Source of the DNA: Cryptomeria japonica
Lineage: Eukaryota > Streptophyta > Pinopsida > Cupressales > Cupressaceae
Reading direction: 5' to 3'
Length of the DNA: 64,000 nucleotides
Assembly: GCF_030272615.1 (NCBI RefSeq)
Contig: NC_081411.1
Location: forward strand, 834,012,136 to 834,076,135
The notes under the pieces were generated by a model. It worked only from the letters and a program-made list of their open reading frames with translations, ran no database searches and was not told the origin of the DNA. A program made the position numbers and the translations under genes. How positions within the stretch are numbered: the first letter of the stretch is position 1; each line of letters opens with the position of its first letter. Of the stretch, positions 47,350 to 59,200 are shown piece after piece.

Positions 47350-48175
47350 CAAAATTTCTTTTTTATTTTTTATTTTTATTTTTTATCTTTTGGTCGGTAA
47401 TAATTTATGTTTGTATTAATATGCAATATCAAAATATACATTGTTCAGATAAACATCAGTCAAAATATCTTATACAACACACATCTCGTCAAAGCCACCA
47501 TGAAACACTATAAAACTTGAGAAGCAATACGAACTAGTCTAACAGGCACATTTTCACCCAAACGTTTAACAGAACAAGAAAAGCTAACCCTTATCACCTC
47601 TTAGACCTCAACAGAACTGACCAAAAAATATAAACTAAACCACTAACTATCATGCATATTCTCCTCATTGAACCTGGCTAGTATTCGTATCGCCTCCTCT
47701 GTACGCACTCCCGGTCGCAATTCAGATCCCATCTCCACCCTTACTAGCTCGTGTGCCGCATCAAGAGCTTCCTCCACCCACATAAGCCTTGCAAAGGTCT
47801 TGAAGGCTTCCCATCCGTGTCATACCGCTACTTTGCACCTTTCTTTTACTTCATCTTCTGGTCAACGAACGAAAGGTATGAGATTCCCAGGGTCCACCAT
47901 GCCTTTAGATATATCAATGCCAACCCCCGGGATGACCCATTCAAGAATAGACTCCAAGCCATCCAGACACTCCTCTGCAATTTCCCTTCCAGTCCCGAAC
48001 CACCACCCCTGCACTAGACTCACTCGGATTACCCTTGGACGCCCCATCAAAGTTTGCCTTAATCCACCCTTCCTTCGCTGGAGTCCGTTTTTCAATTAAC
48101 TGCTCATGAGGATTGCAATACGACGAATCATCTCGCCTAAGCCCATGAACGGGCCAAAATTTCTTTTTTATTTTT
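47350..48175 (-). mobile_element. 5'-truncated LINE tail with target duplication
   Basis: The flanks 47350-47370 and 48155-48175 are the same 21-bp sequence (CAAAATTTCTTTTTTATTTT plus T). The minus-strand 3' end, at low coordinates, is a T-rich/A-rich tail as expected after target-primed reverse transcription. Inside, the minus strand encodes part of an RNase H domain (WIKANFDGASKGNPSESSAG and VVVRDWKGN, about 48085-48000), then AEECLDGLESILEWV, then WHGWEAFKTFARLMWVEEAL (about 47835-47760), across phase changes. Plant L1-type LINEs carry RNase H at the C-terminus of ORF2, so this is the last 780 bp of such an element. Confidence 0.8.
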
Positions 48176-50170
48176 ATTTTAGTAGAATAATTATTTATTT
48201 GCATAAATAAATAAATTATGAGTTTTAAGTGGATAATGCATGCTTATGAGTGATGGTTTCTCGTGTAATATTACTGATAAATTGTGAAACATTGAGATTC
48301 AATAAAAAATACATAATTGAATCTTGATAAAATCACATAATTTGATACACTATGAAAATTTCACCAACTTGATAATACATAGATTGTTTAAAAAACATGG
48401 TCATGAGATCACACTTAAAGCCATATATATATTAGGCTAAGACTAGGGAAACATGCATTTTAGAGAAAATTATAAGTAGTTCAAAATATTATTCACCTAA
48501 AAATTACCAATTCAGATTAAAAGACCAATCATAGATGGTGTCATGACCATTTGACTTAGATTCCCATCTATTATTTGATAAAATTATTTTATTGAATCCT
48601 TTTCCAATCTACTTTGACATTATTGATTTACTTTTACTCCTACTCCATAGGCTATTTCCCACATAATGCACTTGAAAAGAGACATTATCTAAATTAGGGC
48701 ATGAAAACTTGTCTTTCCTAGCCAATAGAGCCCAATCATATTAATAAGATGTAAGAGAAAGACAACGATCCAAGAGAGGACAATGTTAACATCTTGCATG
48801 AATGTGGGAGTACTAACAAAAGCTATTATTGTGGCCTTGTCTTTGGACCTTACATTAGGAATAGTTATGAGGTTGATCATGAGGTGGTGAAAAATATGGA
48901 ACATGAACAATTATATGAGGTGGCACTTGAGGTGGTCCATCTCCATATTCTATTTGAACACTAGGGAAAACCATATAAAATGGCTATGCCAAAACATCAA
49001 ATCTAAATTCCATATAATACAACCTTCAAGAAACATTAATTGAAAGTTCTAGATCCCCCAAAATGTAAAGAGATAGTCCTCCAAAGGAAATGACTTGTTG
49101 TAAATCAAATGGATCCATCATAATGATTCCAAATGCATTTATTTAATTAAAAATGATATCAAGTTTGTATGGATTTGGTATTATGTCAAGATTTTTGACC
49201 ATTAAGATGCACTAGGATAAAAATAGTAATTAGATAAATCAAGAAAGACCTTGCGAAAAAATGATTGATCCTGCCCTCACTAATTAAATGTGTCTTGAAC
49301 TTTTGTTTTATATAGTTTAATTTTCAAGCAACCTTTAAGTAAAGGAACACATATAAAATTAAGTTAGCTTCACGAAGCATGCTTATCTTTTACAATCTTT
49401 CACTAGTTCTTAGGTAATAGAGAGCATTAGAATTGGAATTTCACTAAGGATTATCATGGACCCATATCAATAGGCATGAAGATGTGTAAATTTACAAGAA
49501 CTTCATCCTCTTTTTTCAAAAATATTGTTTATACTAGCTAAATTATTCAAAATTTGGCATGAAAAAATACGACGACCCATATAGATATTTAGTGTTATAA
49601 ACTACTACAAGAAAACATATCATTAAGATGTCAATAGGTCAAATTGTAAAGCACATATCACTATAAAACTAGTGAATTATTTCTTAATTTTGAAATGTTT
49701 CATTTCCACATAGAAGCTAGTAGAATCAGGATTTGAGGTTAATTAGAGTAGAATTAAGGCAGTTATTGTAGAATGAGAGTTTATACCAATTTTGCTCATG
49801 GAGCTATAAATTAGTGATTTTTTCTTAATTTCTAGAGATTAAACAAGGGTGTACATTACCCACCTACGAACCTAATTTGAAGAAATTTTGAGTTGTTTTT
49901 AGTAAGTTATTGCAATTTTAAGGATTTTTCATAAGTTCAACCGAGCTATAATATATGAATGTCTTTGGATTTGTTCACATTTTTAGAAATCTTGAAAAAA
50001 AATATTAAGTGCATACTCTTTGAAATTTTAATTTGGAGTCTAATTTTTTTTAAAATCATCTAATCAAGTTTTGGTCAATAGAAAAAGTAGATTTTAGACA
50101 ATCAAGCCTCATCATTAAAGGACCTTGAACTAGGGTTGGGGGTGAGAACTCCTACACACCAAGGAGGAGC
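48176..50170. other. Non-coding, no feature seen
   Basis: About 2 kb of AT-rich DNA. The few short frames do not resemble proteins. Confidence 0.5.
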
Positions 50171-50174
50171 TTTG

Positions 50175-51345
50175 AAAGACGGATGGGTATGAAATCACAT
50201 CCACAACTACATGTTTTGAAGAATTGATTGATATTGGGACTCAACTAATCAATTTGATCAAAACAAGAGATCATGGTAAGAGTAGTAGTTCATGGCCAAT
50301 GAATGAAGGTAGAAAAACTAGTTGTAGATGCTAAGGTCAAGTACGAGATGTTTAATTCTTTAGTTTTTTGAGTAGATGTAAGATAGATAAGTGTGCTCTC
50401 TAAGACAAACATTCTTGTAAAAAAGTTTCCTAGAAGTACTCAAAATCTAGGTTAGATTAAAAATTATGCAAGTTTAATTGTGTTTGTATTGGCATTGTGT
50501 TGGGGATGTTATGAGGGAACTTTGAAATTCGATAGTATTTTCCAAAAAGAAAGAGATGGTGAAAATAGTATGAATTTATAGTCATTGAATGATTGTCTAG
50601 TACATCTAGTTGTAAATGTCAAAGATAAAGTATGAAACACTTTGTTCTTTAGGATTTTGGTTAGTGGTACTAGGATAGTGAAGTGTACCATAAGATAATT
50701 CTTCTTGTCAAAAATTTCCTTAAATATACTCAAAGTATAAGTCATATTGGAAATTAATTGAGTTTTATTATGTTTGGGTCAACATTCTGTTGGGGATGTT
50801 ATGTTGTGACTTTGGATTTCAATAGTGTTTTCCACAAGGTTTATGAAATATTGCTAGTATTGTATATTAAATAAATGGTGATGCTATGTATTATTTAAGA
50901 TGAGGATTGACATATTTATTAAATGGCCAATGATATTATGATTCATCCAAGATGGTTGATGAGGCTAGCTTGATAGGTATACTAATGATATTCACTAGAT
51001 ACATTATGATGTTGATTTTTTTTCGAGTTTGCATTGATTATTGGTGTTATCGTGAAATTATTGGGCTATTATTTACATTTTGTAGGTAAATTAAAGGACA
51101 CAAAGATGAAGGCGTGTGGATTTTCCTTGGTTTCTTGAATCGATCAAATGTTTTTCACTAGTGTATAGGGCGATTGAAGGGCATATGACTTGGAGGGTTC
51201 ACATATGTGTCAAATCCATATGTTGTGAGTTTGATGCTAAAGTTACTTGAGATTTATGGGCCTTAAGTCCATATGTTGTGAATTGGATGTTAAAGTTACT
51301 TGGGAGTTAGGAGCCTTAGGTGAACACCTTTTTGCAGAGTATAGG
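50175..51345 (+). repeat. Dispersed repeat R, second copy, interrupted on the right by the gypsy element
   Basis: Follows 15640-15937 plus 24587-25400 without the copia B insertion: it reads 'gtgttggggatgttatgagg' across the point where copia B lies in the other copy. It ends at ATAGG (51341-51345), immediately before the gypsy LTR. The other copy continues there with 'gagtatgggtcacatgg', so the gypsy element jumped into R. A second internal 'ttggggatgttatg' unit is at 50791. Confidence 0.78.
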
Positions 51346-53005
51346 TGTAGCATCGTAAATTGTACGCACTTGCTAAAGTGGTACAATTTCACACTTGTTT
51401 TAGCTCCCGCCTTGGCGCATCTTGCACTTTGCATCGCATTTTCCTTTAGCACTTAATTAATCAAATTAATTAGGTCTAAGGTCCTATTTCATCATCTTCG
51501 AGTTGGGCCCTTTCATTAAAGTGTGGCCCTTTCATTTTATTCCTCCAATACATCATTTAATCAAAAACCCTAATTAGGTCCTATTTTGAACTTGAGGGCT
51601 TGATTTCGGGGGTCAAAACATCTCGAAATCACCTGTAACTTCGGGATTCTCTCTAAAATCATCATATCCGACGGCCCTGAAAATTTGGTGAAAAGTTGCC
51701 GAGACCATGGCGCCCGGAGTGCACACGGTCCCAGACATTTTTCCCGAAATTTTAGGAGCGCGATCCAATCATAAAATAAAGCTTAACCCCAAGAAATTGG
51801 TGGGATATTCAATCTCTAGGTCGGCCAAAAGTTGGAATTAAGACCTAGGGTTTCATATATAAGAGCTCTCTTTCTTCATTTGAAAGGATCCGAATTTTGT
51901 TTTCGGGAACCTTCTATGCAACGAAAGAGCAGATCTTTGAGGACTTCAACAACATTCAACATCCATCCATCAAGCATCCATCAATTTCATTCATCCATTT
52001 AGGGCTTTGAAGGCATTGAAGAGCAATAAGGGATCACCGACTGAAGATTGGCTTGTACCCCCCCCTTGGGGTTGGGTATGATTTCATGTTGTTTTCATGT
52101 CTTTGCATAAGCTTCCTTACATCATTTGTATTCATGCTTTAGATCACTCTACATCTTGATTTGGAGCATTTACATTGTCATTTACAAGCAATTAGGGTTT
52201 ACTTTCTAGGTTGCTCTAGTTTGCTTACTTGCATTTTAGATCTTGCACACACACAAGGTCTGCACACACACTACTTTTACAATACAACTTGGCTATTCGT
52301 GGAGGTGGAAATCACCGAAGTGGGGGTTTGACTAAGGCAAAACCCTATATAGCCGCCTAAACACCTTTTCAGATATAAGTGCAGATTTCGGGATTCAGAC
52401 GACGTCGCAAGTTGCAGATCCAAAAGAAGCAGACGGAGACTGAACCATACACCAAGTTTCAGAGAAGAAGACCAGGACAGGGGCGTGGGGCGCCCTGGTC
52501 CTGCCAGGACAGGGGCGCTAGGCGCCCTGGTCCCTGGGACAGGGGCGCTGGGCGCCCTGGTCCTCCTGACATACAACAATTTTTAGCATTTTCGACAGTT
52601 TTCCAGGTTGCAAAGTGGCAGTTTCAGGTGCAGTTTCAGGAACAGAATCAAGACAGTGGTGCCCGCGCCCCCGTCCCGAACATTCTCACTCAGATTTTAA
52701 CTCCGGGTACGCATCTGCATTCTTGTCTTGTCCTTGTGTTTGCAGCTTTCCATTGTTTAACTTCAATTCTGCAATCTTGTTATTAGTTCATACTTGCATT
52801 TTGGGGTTAGGAATTGAACTTGCATGATTTTACCTTTCAATTACAACAAAGGAATAGAAACCCTAATAGGTAGCCCGTGGCTCTCTCTTTCACCAAAAAG
52901 AAGTAGCCAATTGTGTGATACCTCTAGGCTCTTTCGTATTCCGTAATGTGTGTCAAAAGGTAGGATTAGGACATGTTAGCCTAGTCTCGCTTTTTCCCCT
53001 ACACA
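51346..53005 (+). repeat. 5' LTR of the gypsy element
   Basis: Starts TGTAGCATCGTAAATTG and ends CCCCTACACA next to the primer-binding site. It has a TATA-like TATATAA at 51856-51862 in the expected upstream part, a GGCGCC/GGTCC module at 51704-51733 and three hairpin modules at 52475-52563. An inverted relative lies at 54528-56220. Confidence 0.87.
52475..52563 (+). repeat. Three tandem 27-bp GC hairpin modules in the gypsy LTR
   Basis: Modules at 52475-52501, 52507-52533 and 52537-52563. Each has a left arm near GGACAGGGGCGC and a right arm near GCGCCCTGGTCC separated by about 3 bp, pairing with only one mismatch and one G-U. They lie downstream of the TATA box and so would be in the element transcript. 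Confidence 0.85.
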
Positions 53006-53024
53006 TTTTGGTGAACCCGACGTG
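53006..53024 (+). other. Primer-binding site of the gypsy element
   Basis: TTTTGGTGAACCCGACGTG follows the LTR directly. The TTGGTG-type start is common at gypsy primer sites; I did not identify the tRNA. Confidence 0.7.
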
Positions 53025-54527
53025 AATCGAATTATTTCTTTCTCTCGCATTGCATTTGTTAGATCTAGATCTAGATTTAGTGTGTTTCATTTAAGTTTCA
53101 TTTTCAAAAAAAAAAAAGAAAAAAAAAAAGAGTGTGTTTCTTTGTTTCTTTGCATTGTGTATCTAAGTTTTATGCAACTTTTATTTCAAAATGTCAGATT
53201 TTTATTTGCAGATGTTCATGTTTATGATGATGTATGCAATTATGTTGATTATGAGTATAGCCAAGATGAATTAGATGAATCTATAGATGAGTTTTTGAAT
53301 CCTAAAGAGGCCAAACCTTCATTTTACCAAAAACTCATAAACCTTGTTACTATGCCATTTCGTTGTGATGAGAAAGATAAGTTGAATGATTCCTCTCAAG
53401 GGTACATTCCTATCAGCTCTTCCACTGAATCTAGTAACATGGTTGTTTTCAATAATCCCCTCTATGAGGAGATGTCTCCTTTTGAATCAAAAGATAAACG
53501 TTTTAATAGATATGATCATGCTTTGTTGGATGATGCTCTTGATGACTTTGTGGCTTTATCGAAATCTCTAAACAAGAACAAAACTTCTAAATTAGTTAAC
53601 ATGATAAACTTGAATGAGCATAATAAGCCTCTCTTTGAAGTCCAAGGTGCTTGTCCTTCTCCCACCTTTCAAGTTCCTAAATCACCTCTCCTTACTGTCC
53701 AAGGGGGGTATGATTCCTTTCTTACTCCAAATAAACCTATCATCACTGTGCAAGGAAGAAAGCCTATAAGTCCTTATAGTTATGCCAAACAATTAACTAG
53801 AGAGAGTTATCATGCGGTTGCCCATACTTATCATACTAGAAATAATAGGCAGCCTAATCCTCCTCCTGTTACTCCAGTTTCTCTTCCTAATCCTCAACCA
53901 ATTCTTCTGCAAGCTCCACGTATTTCACAAGTTCTTAGTAAGGAATATGATCTCATAGAACAACTTAAAGCTACCCCTACTAAGATATCCCTTTGGGATT
54001 TGATTCAAACTTCTTTTGCTCATCACGGAATGTTACAAGATGCTTTGAAAGATTTGAATGTTCCTCCACTGAATACATCTAGTAATATAGTGTCTTTGGT
54101 TAACTCTGTGATGAATCCTAAAGCTCATATTGTGTTTACTCAAGATGAGTTGCCTACTAGTGAAATTCAACATCAATATGATCCCTTGATGATTGTGGTT
54201 ATCATAAATGATACTGCTATAAGACGAACACTAGTAGATAATGGCTCTGGTCTTAATGTGTGTAGCATTAATCTCTTGCATAAGATGAATGTGGATACAT
54301 CCCTAATTGAGCCTGACTCTCGTCCTATTCGAGGCTTTGATAATGTGGCTAAAACTTCATTAGGTATTATCACCTTACCCATCACAGTGGGGCCTGTTAC
54401 TTTGCCTACTCCTATCCATGTTATGTCGGGAAATCTAACATACAACTTGCTATTAGGGAGACCTTGGATTCATAGTATGCAAGCTGTCCCCTCTACATTG
54501 CATAGACAAGTTAAATTTATTTATAAC
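53022..54527 (+). pseudogene. Gypsy polyprotein N-terminal part: linker and aspartic protease, no gag core
   Basis: The open frame runs from a GTG at 53022, but the first ~50 codons are low complexity (A-rich tract 53107-53130) and an ATG at 53173 is a better candidate start. The middle is a disordered Ser/Pro-rich linker. The last 160 residues form a retropepsin-like protease with LVDNGSGLNVCSINLL (active-site DNG in place of DSG/DTG) and ending NLLLGRPWIHSM. No capsid domain and no CCHC zinc knuckle are seen between the primer site and the protease. The frame stays in phase up to 54527, where the inverted LTR starts. The further 81 codons to the stop at 54770 are LTR read-through. Confidence 0.75.
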
Positions 54528-56220
54528 TATGTGGGAGAAAAAGTGACACTAAGCAAACATGCCCTAATCTCACTTTCAATCACACATTTGTGGAATACGA
54601 AAGAGCCTAGAGGTATCACACAATTGGCTACTTCTTTTTGTGGAAGAGAGAGCCACGGGCTACCTATTAGGATTTCTATTCCTTTGTTGCAATTGAAAGA
54701 TAAAATGATGCAAGTTCGATCCCTAACCTCAAAGTGCAAGTATGAACTAATAACAAGATTGCAGAATTGAACTTAAACTATGGAAAGCTGTAAACACAAG
54801 GACAAGACAAAAATGCAAATGCATACCCAGAGTCAAAATCTGAGTGGAAATGTTCGGGATGGGGGCGCGGGCGCCACTGTCCTGATTCTGCACCTGAAAC
54901 TGCTCTGGAAACTGCTGTTTTGCAACCTGGAAAGCTGTCAAAAATGCTGAAAACTGCTGTTTGTTAGGAGGACCAGGGCGCCCAGCGCCCCTGTCCCAGG
55001 GACCAGGGCACCCAGCGCCCCTGTCCTGGCAGGACCAGGGCACCCCACGCCCCTGTCCTAGCTTTCTGGGCTGGAATTTGGTGTGAAGTTCAGTCTCCGT
55101 CTGCTTCCGTCGGATCTGCAACTTGCGGCGTCGTCCGAATCCCGAAACCTGCACTTATATCTGAAAAGGTATGGTGGGCGGCTATATAGGGTTTTGCCTT
55201 AGTCAAACCCCCGCTTGGTGATTTCCACCTCCACGAATAGCCAAGTTCTATTGTAAAAGTAGTGTGTGTGCAGACCTTGTGTGTGTGCAAGATCCTAAAA
55301 TGCAAGTAAGCAAACTAGAGCAACCTAGAAAGTAAACCCTAATTGCTTGCAAATGATAATGCAAATGCTCCAAATCAAGATGCAAAGTGATCTAAAGCAT
55401 GAATACAAATGATATAATGAAGCTTATGCAAAGACATGAAAACAACATGAAATCATACCCAACCCCAAGGGAGGGGTACAAGCCAATCTTCAGTCGGTGA
55501 TCCCCTATTGCTCTTCAATGTCTTCAAAGCCCTAAATGGATGAATGAAATTGATGAATGCTTGATGGATGGATGTTGAATGTTGTTGAAGTCTTCAAAGA
55601 TCTGCTCTTTCGCTGCATAGAAGGCCCTTGAAACCAAAAAATCCGGGATCCTTTCAAATGAAGAAAGAGAGCTCTTATATATGAAACCCTAAGTCTTAAT
55701 TTCAACTTTTGGCTGACCTAGAGATTGAATCTCCCGCCAATTTCTTGGGGTTAAGCTTTATTTTATGATTGGGTCGTGCTCCTAAAATTTCGGGAAAAAT
55801 GTTCGGGACCATGTGCACGTCGGGCGCCATGGTCCTCTCCGGGCGCCATGGTCTCGACAACTTTTCACCAAATTTTTAGGGCCGTCAGATATAATGATTT
55901 TAGAGAGAATCCCAAATTTACAGGTGATTTCGAGATGTTTTGACCCTCGAAATGAAGCCCCCAAGTTCAAAATTGGACCTAATTAGGGTTTTTGATTAAA
56001 TGATGTATTGGAAGAATAAAATGAAAGGGGCACACTTTAATGAAAAGGCCCCAACTTTATGATATGGGAGATGATAAAATAGAACCTTAGACCTAATTAA
56101 TTTAATTAATTAAGTCTAAAGGGGAAATGCAATGCAAAATGAAAAATGCGCCAAGGCGGGTGCTAAACTAGGTGTGAAATTGTACCACCCTAGCAAGTGC
56201 GTACAATTTACGACACTACA
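54528..56220 (-). repeat. Inverted solo LTR of the same gypsy family inside the polyprotein
   Basis: Flanked by ATAAC on both sides (54523-54527 and 56221-56225). Read on the minus strand it starts TGTAGTGTCGTAAATTGTA and matches 51346-53005 throughout, including the TATA box (about 55682-55676), three hairpin modules (54969-55058) and the pre-end 'ggtagcccgtggctctctc' region. Taking away the insert and one ATAAC leaves the reading frame unbroken, so it landed in an open polyprotein. A solo LTR normally arises by recombination between the LTRs of a full insertion. Confidence 0.93.
54969..55058 (-). repeat. Three hairpin modules in the inverted solo LTR
   Basis: GGACCAGGGCGCCCAGCGCC-type units three times, the complement of the modules at 52475-52563. 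The second and third have CACC in place of CGCC, typical of C-to-T change. Confidence 0.82.
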
Positions 56221-56225
56221 ATAAC

Positions 56226-59200
56226 AATAAGACATATACCTTGATAGGTGATACTAACTTCCAAGCTTGTTTACAAACATCTACTTCCAAAGGGGGTTCT
56301 TCTAAGCCTTCCTCGTCTAGTGATGACTCTTTAAACAAGATACCTATCGATGAATCCTCGCTCTCTGATGATCAAAATTCTTTGGATGAGTTTGGAGCTC
56401 CTGAAGAAGATTCTTCTCGACTTGAATCTACACATAAGAAGGATTTTGATCCTAAGAAGGTTCTCGCAGAAGACGATTGGGGATCTCTTGATTTTAATCC
56501 CACCTTTGTAGGTGAATATAAGGTTCCTTCTAGAGAGCTTAAAGTTGAAAAGAAGGAAGAAGCTAAAAATCAATCAACATTACCTGAGCCTATGAGCAAT
56601 AACTTCGTGGCTGCTTCTCAGACTTCTTCTCCTCACACTTCTAATTCTGAAGGGTTTGATTCTTTGTCTTATGAAAAACCACCTTCTCTTTCTGAAATGG
56701 CTGATCGTTATGGTCGTGGTTTTCGTATTCTAGCTAAGCATGGGTATAATGGAAATGGCTGTGGCACTCACGAACAAGGAATAAAGGTTCCTCTAGAGAA
56801 TAATCTTTATGATTATGCCTTTGGACTTGGTTATAATCCCTGCAAGCGCACTAAAGCTTCTAAAAGACCATGCATTAGTGTTAATGTTATTTCTACATCT
56901 CTACCAATGAGACACCCTGAGTATATGGATCCTTCGTGTGCCTGTGCTTTGGATGTTTTTCCTACCGATGATGCTTTAGCTGAGTTTTTAGGAGCATATG
57001 ATACTCTTCCTCGTTATCATCACAATAGGGGATTCCCTTATTGTTTGAACACTGAAGCCTATTTTGGAAAAGAGACTGATACCAATGAGATTGTGAAAGA
57101 ATTTCCTCAGTTAAAGGATACTCCTCAACAAAGTAATCTTCTTATAAGTGACACCATTGATGTTAAGATGGATTTTGGCAATGAAGAAAAAGTTATTAAA
57201 ATTGGAAAATGTCTGGACGAAGAGGAACAAAAACAATATGAAGATTTATTGCGTGAATTCCCTGATATCTTTGCTTGGACATATTCTGACATGCCTGATA
57301 TAGATCCTAAGATTGTCACTCATAATATTGTCTTAGTTCCTGATGCTAAGCCCGTGAAACAAAAGATTCAAAAAATGAATCCTAAGGTAGCTTTGCTTGT
57401 TAAGGCTGAGATTGAAAAATTATTGGAGGCTGGATTTATCCGCCCTATTGATTATTCCCCATGGATTTCAAATATTGTCGCTGTGGCTAAATCAGATAAT
57501 AAAATAAGAATGTGTACTGACTTTCGAGATTTAAATAAAGCTTCTTTGAAACATGATTTTCCACTCCCAAACATTGACATGATAGTTGATTCTACAGCAG
57601 GACATGCTTTGTTATCCTTCATGGATGGTTTTTCAGGATACAATCAAATTTTCATTAATCCTCAAGATCAATTCAAAACTGCTTTCACCACTCCTTGGGG
57701 TACGTTTTGTTGGGTAATGATGCCTTTCGGACTTAAAAACGCCGACGCAACTTATCAACGAGCGATGACCCTTATCTTTCATGATTACATGCATAAGATT
57801 TTGGAAGATTATGTTGATGATATTTTAGCCAAATCCATTCTCCGCATAGATCATATTAAGATCCTTCATCAAATCTTTGAAATGATTCGTAAATATCACA
57901 TGCGCTTGAATCCCCGAAAATGTGTTTTTGGTGTGGATAGTGGAAAACTCTTAGGATTCATAGTTTCGCATCGTGGGATTGAGGTGGATACTAAGAAAAT
58001 AGATGCTATTGTCAACATGCCACCTCCTAGAAATGTGTCTCAACTCAAAAGCTTACAAGGAAAGATTCAAGCTATTCGTAGGTTTGTATCTCAACTTGCG
58101 GATCGTACTTTTCCTTTTACTCAACTTCTCAAAAAGAATATCACCTTTCAATGGAACGAAGATTGTCAGCAAGCATTTGAAGATTTAAAAGTGTATTTGG
58201 CTAATCCTCCTATCCTTCAACCCGCCGAACCTTCTAAACCCTTTCTTTTATATACAGCTGCTTCCTCTCATGCTCTCGCAGCATTATTGGTACAACATGA
58301 TAAAGATGGTAAGGAGTGTCCGGTTTATTATATAAGTCGTACCTTACTCGATTATGAGACCCGATATTCTACGATAGAAAGACAATGCTTGGCCTTGGTG
58401 TTTGCAACTCAGAAATTGAGACATTACCTTTTAAATTCAGAAGTCCATGTCATGGTAAAGTTTGATCCGTTGAAGCATCTTTTCTCTAAAACTGATTTAT
58501 CAGGACGCCTAGCTAAGTGGGTTATGATGTTAACTGAATTTGACCTTAAATTTGTTTCACAAAGAGCAATTAAAGGGCAAGCGTTGACCGATCACCTAGT
58601 TGAGGCCCCTTCACCTTTCTCCTTCCCTAACCTTGAGTCTTTTCTTGATGACTTCATTCTTTGTACAGAGAAAGATGAAACTTGGGAGTTATACTTTGAT
58701 GGCTCTAAGTGTCGTGTGGGATCGGGGGCAGGTGTTGTTCTGATTTCTCCTACAAAGAAGTCCATTCCCTTATCTTATCGTCTCAATTTCCTATGTACCA
58801 ATAACATTGCTGAGTATGAGGCTCTTATAGCAGGAATAAAGGTAGCCTTGGCTTTGAATGTAGAACACATACATATTTTTGGAGATTCTCAACTGATTAT
58901 AAGACAAGTAACAGGACTGTATCAAGCGAAACAAGACAAATTATCACAATATAAAGACCTTGCTATCTCTTTGTTACAAAAATTTGATTCTTACACCATG
59001 GAACCTGTTCCTCAAAAAGATAATCGACATGCGGACGCAATGGCATGTGTGGCTTCTCTGGTATCTTTAGAGGACCCTATGGTTGATCTTAAATTTGTTA
59101 TTCACAACCTTATTTCTCCAGCTATTGTAGATGATTCTAGCTTGGTGACATGTTGTGACTTTATAGACTCAGATGAATGGTATTCGCATATCGTAAGATA

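Noticed and set aside
52379-52827. Open frame of 135 codons in the gypsy LTR
   Set aside because: It runs through the GC hairpin modules and is mirrored in the inverted LTR. The lack of stops comes from GC-rich repeats, not from coding.
54747-55154. Open frame of 135 codons on the minus strand in the solo LTR
   Set aside because: Same LTR segment as 52379-52786. It could be read as evidence of a conserved LTR protein, but the frame is Gln/Gly/Pro-rich and explained by the modules.
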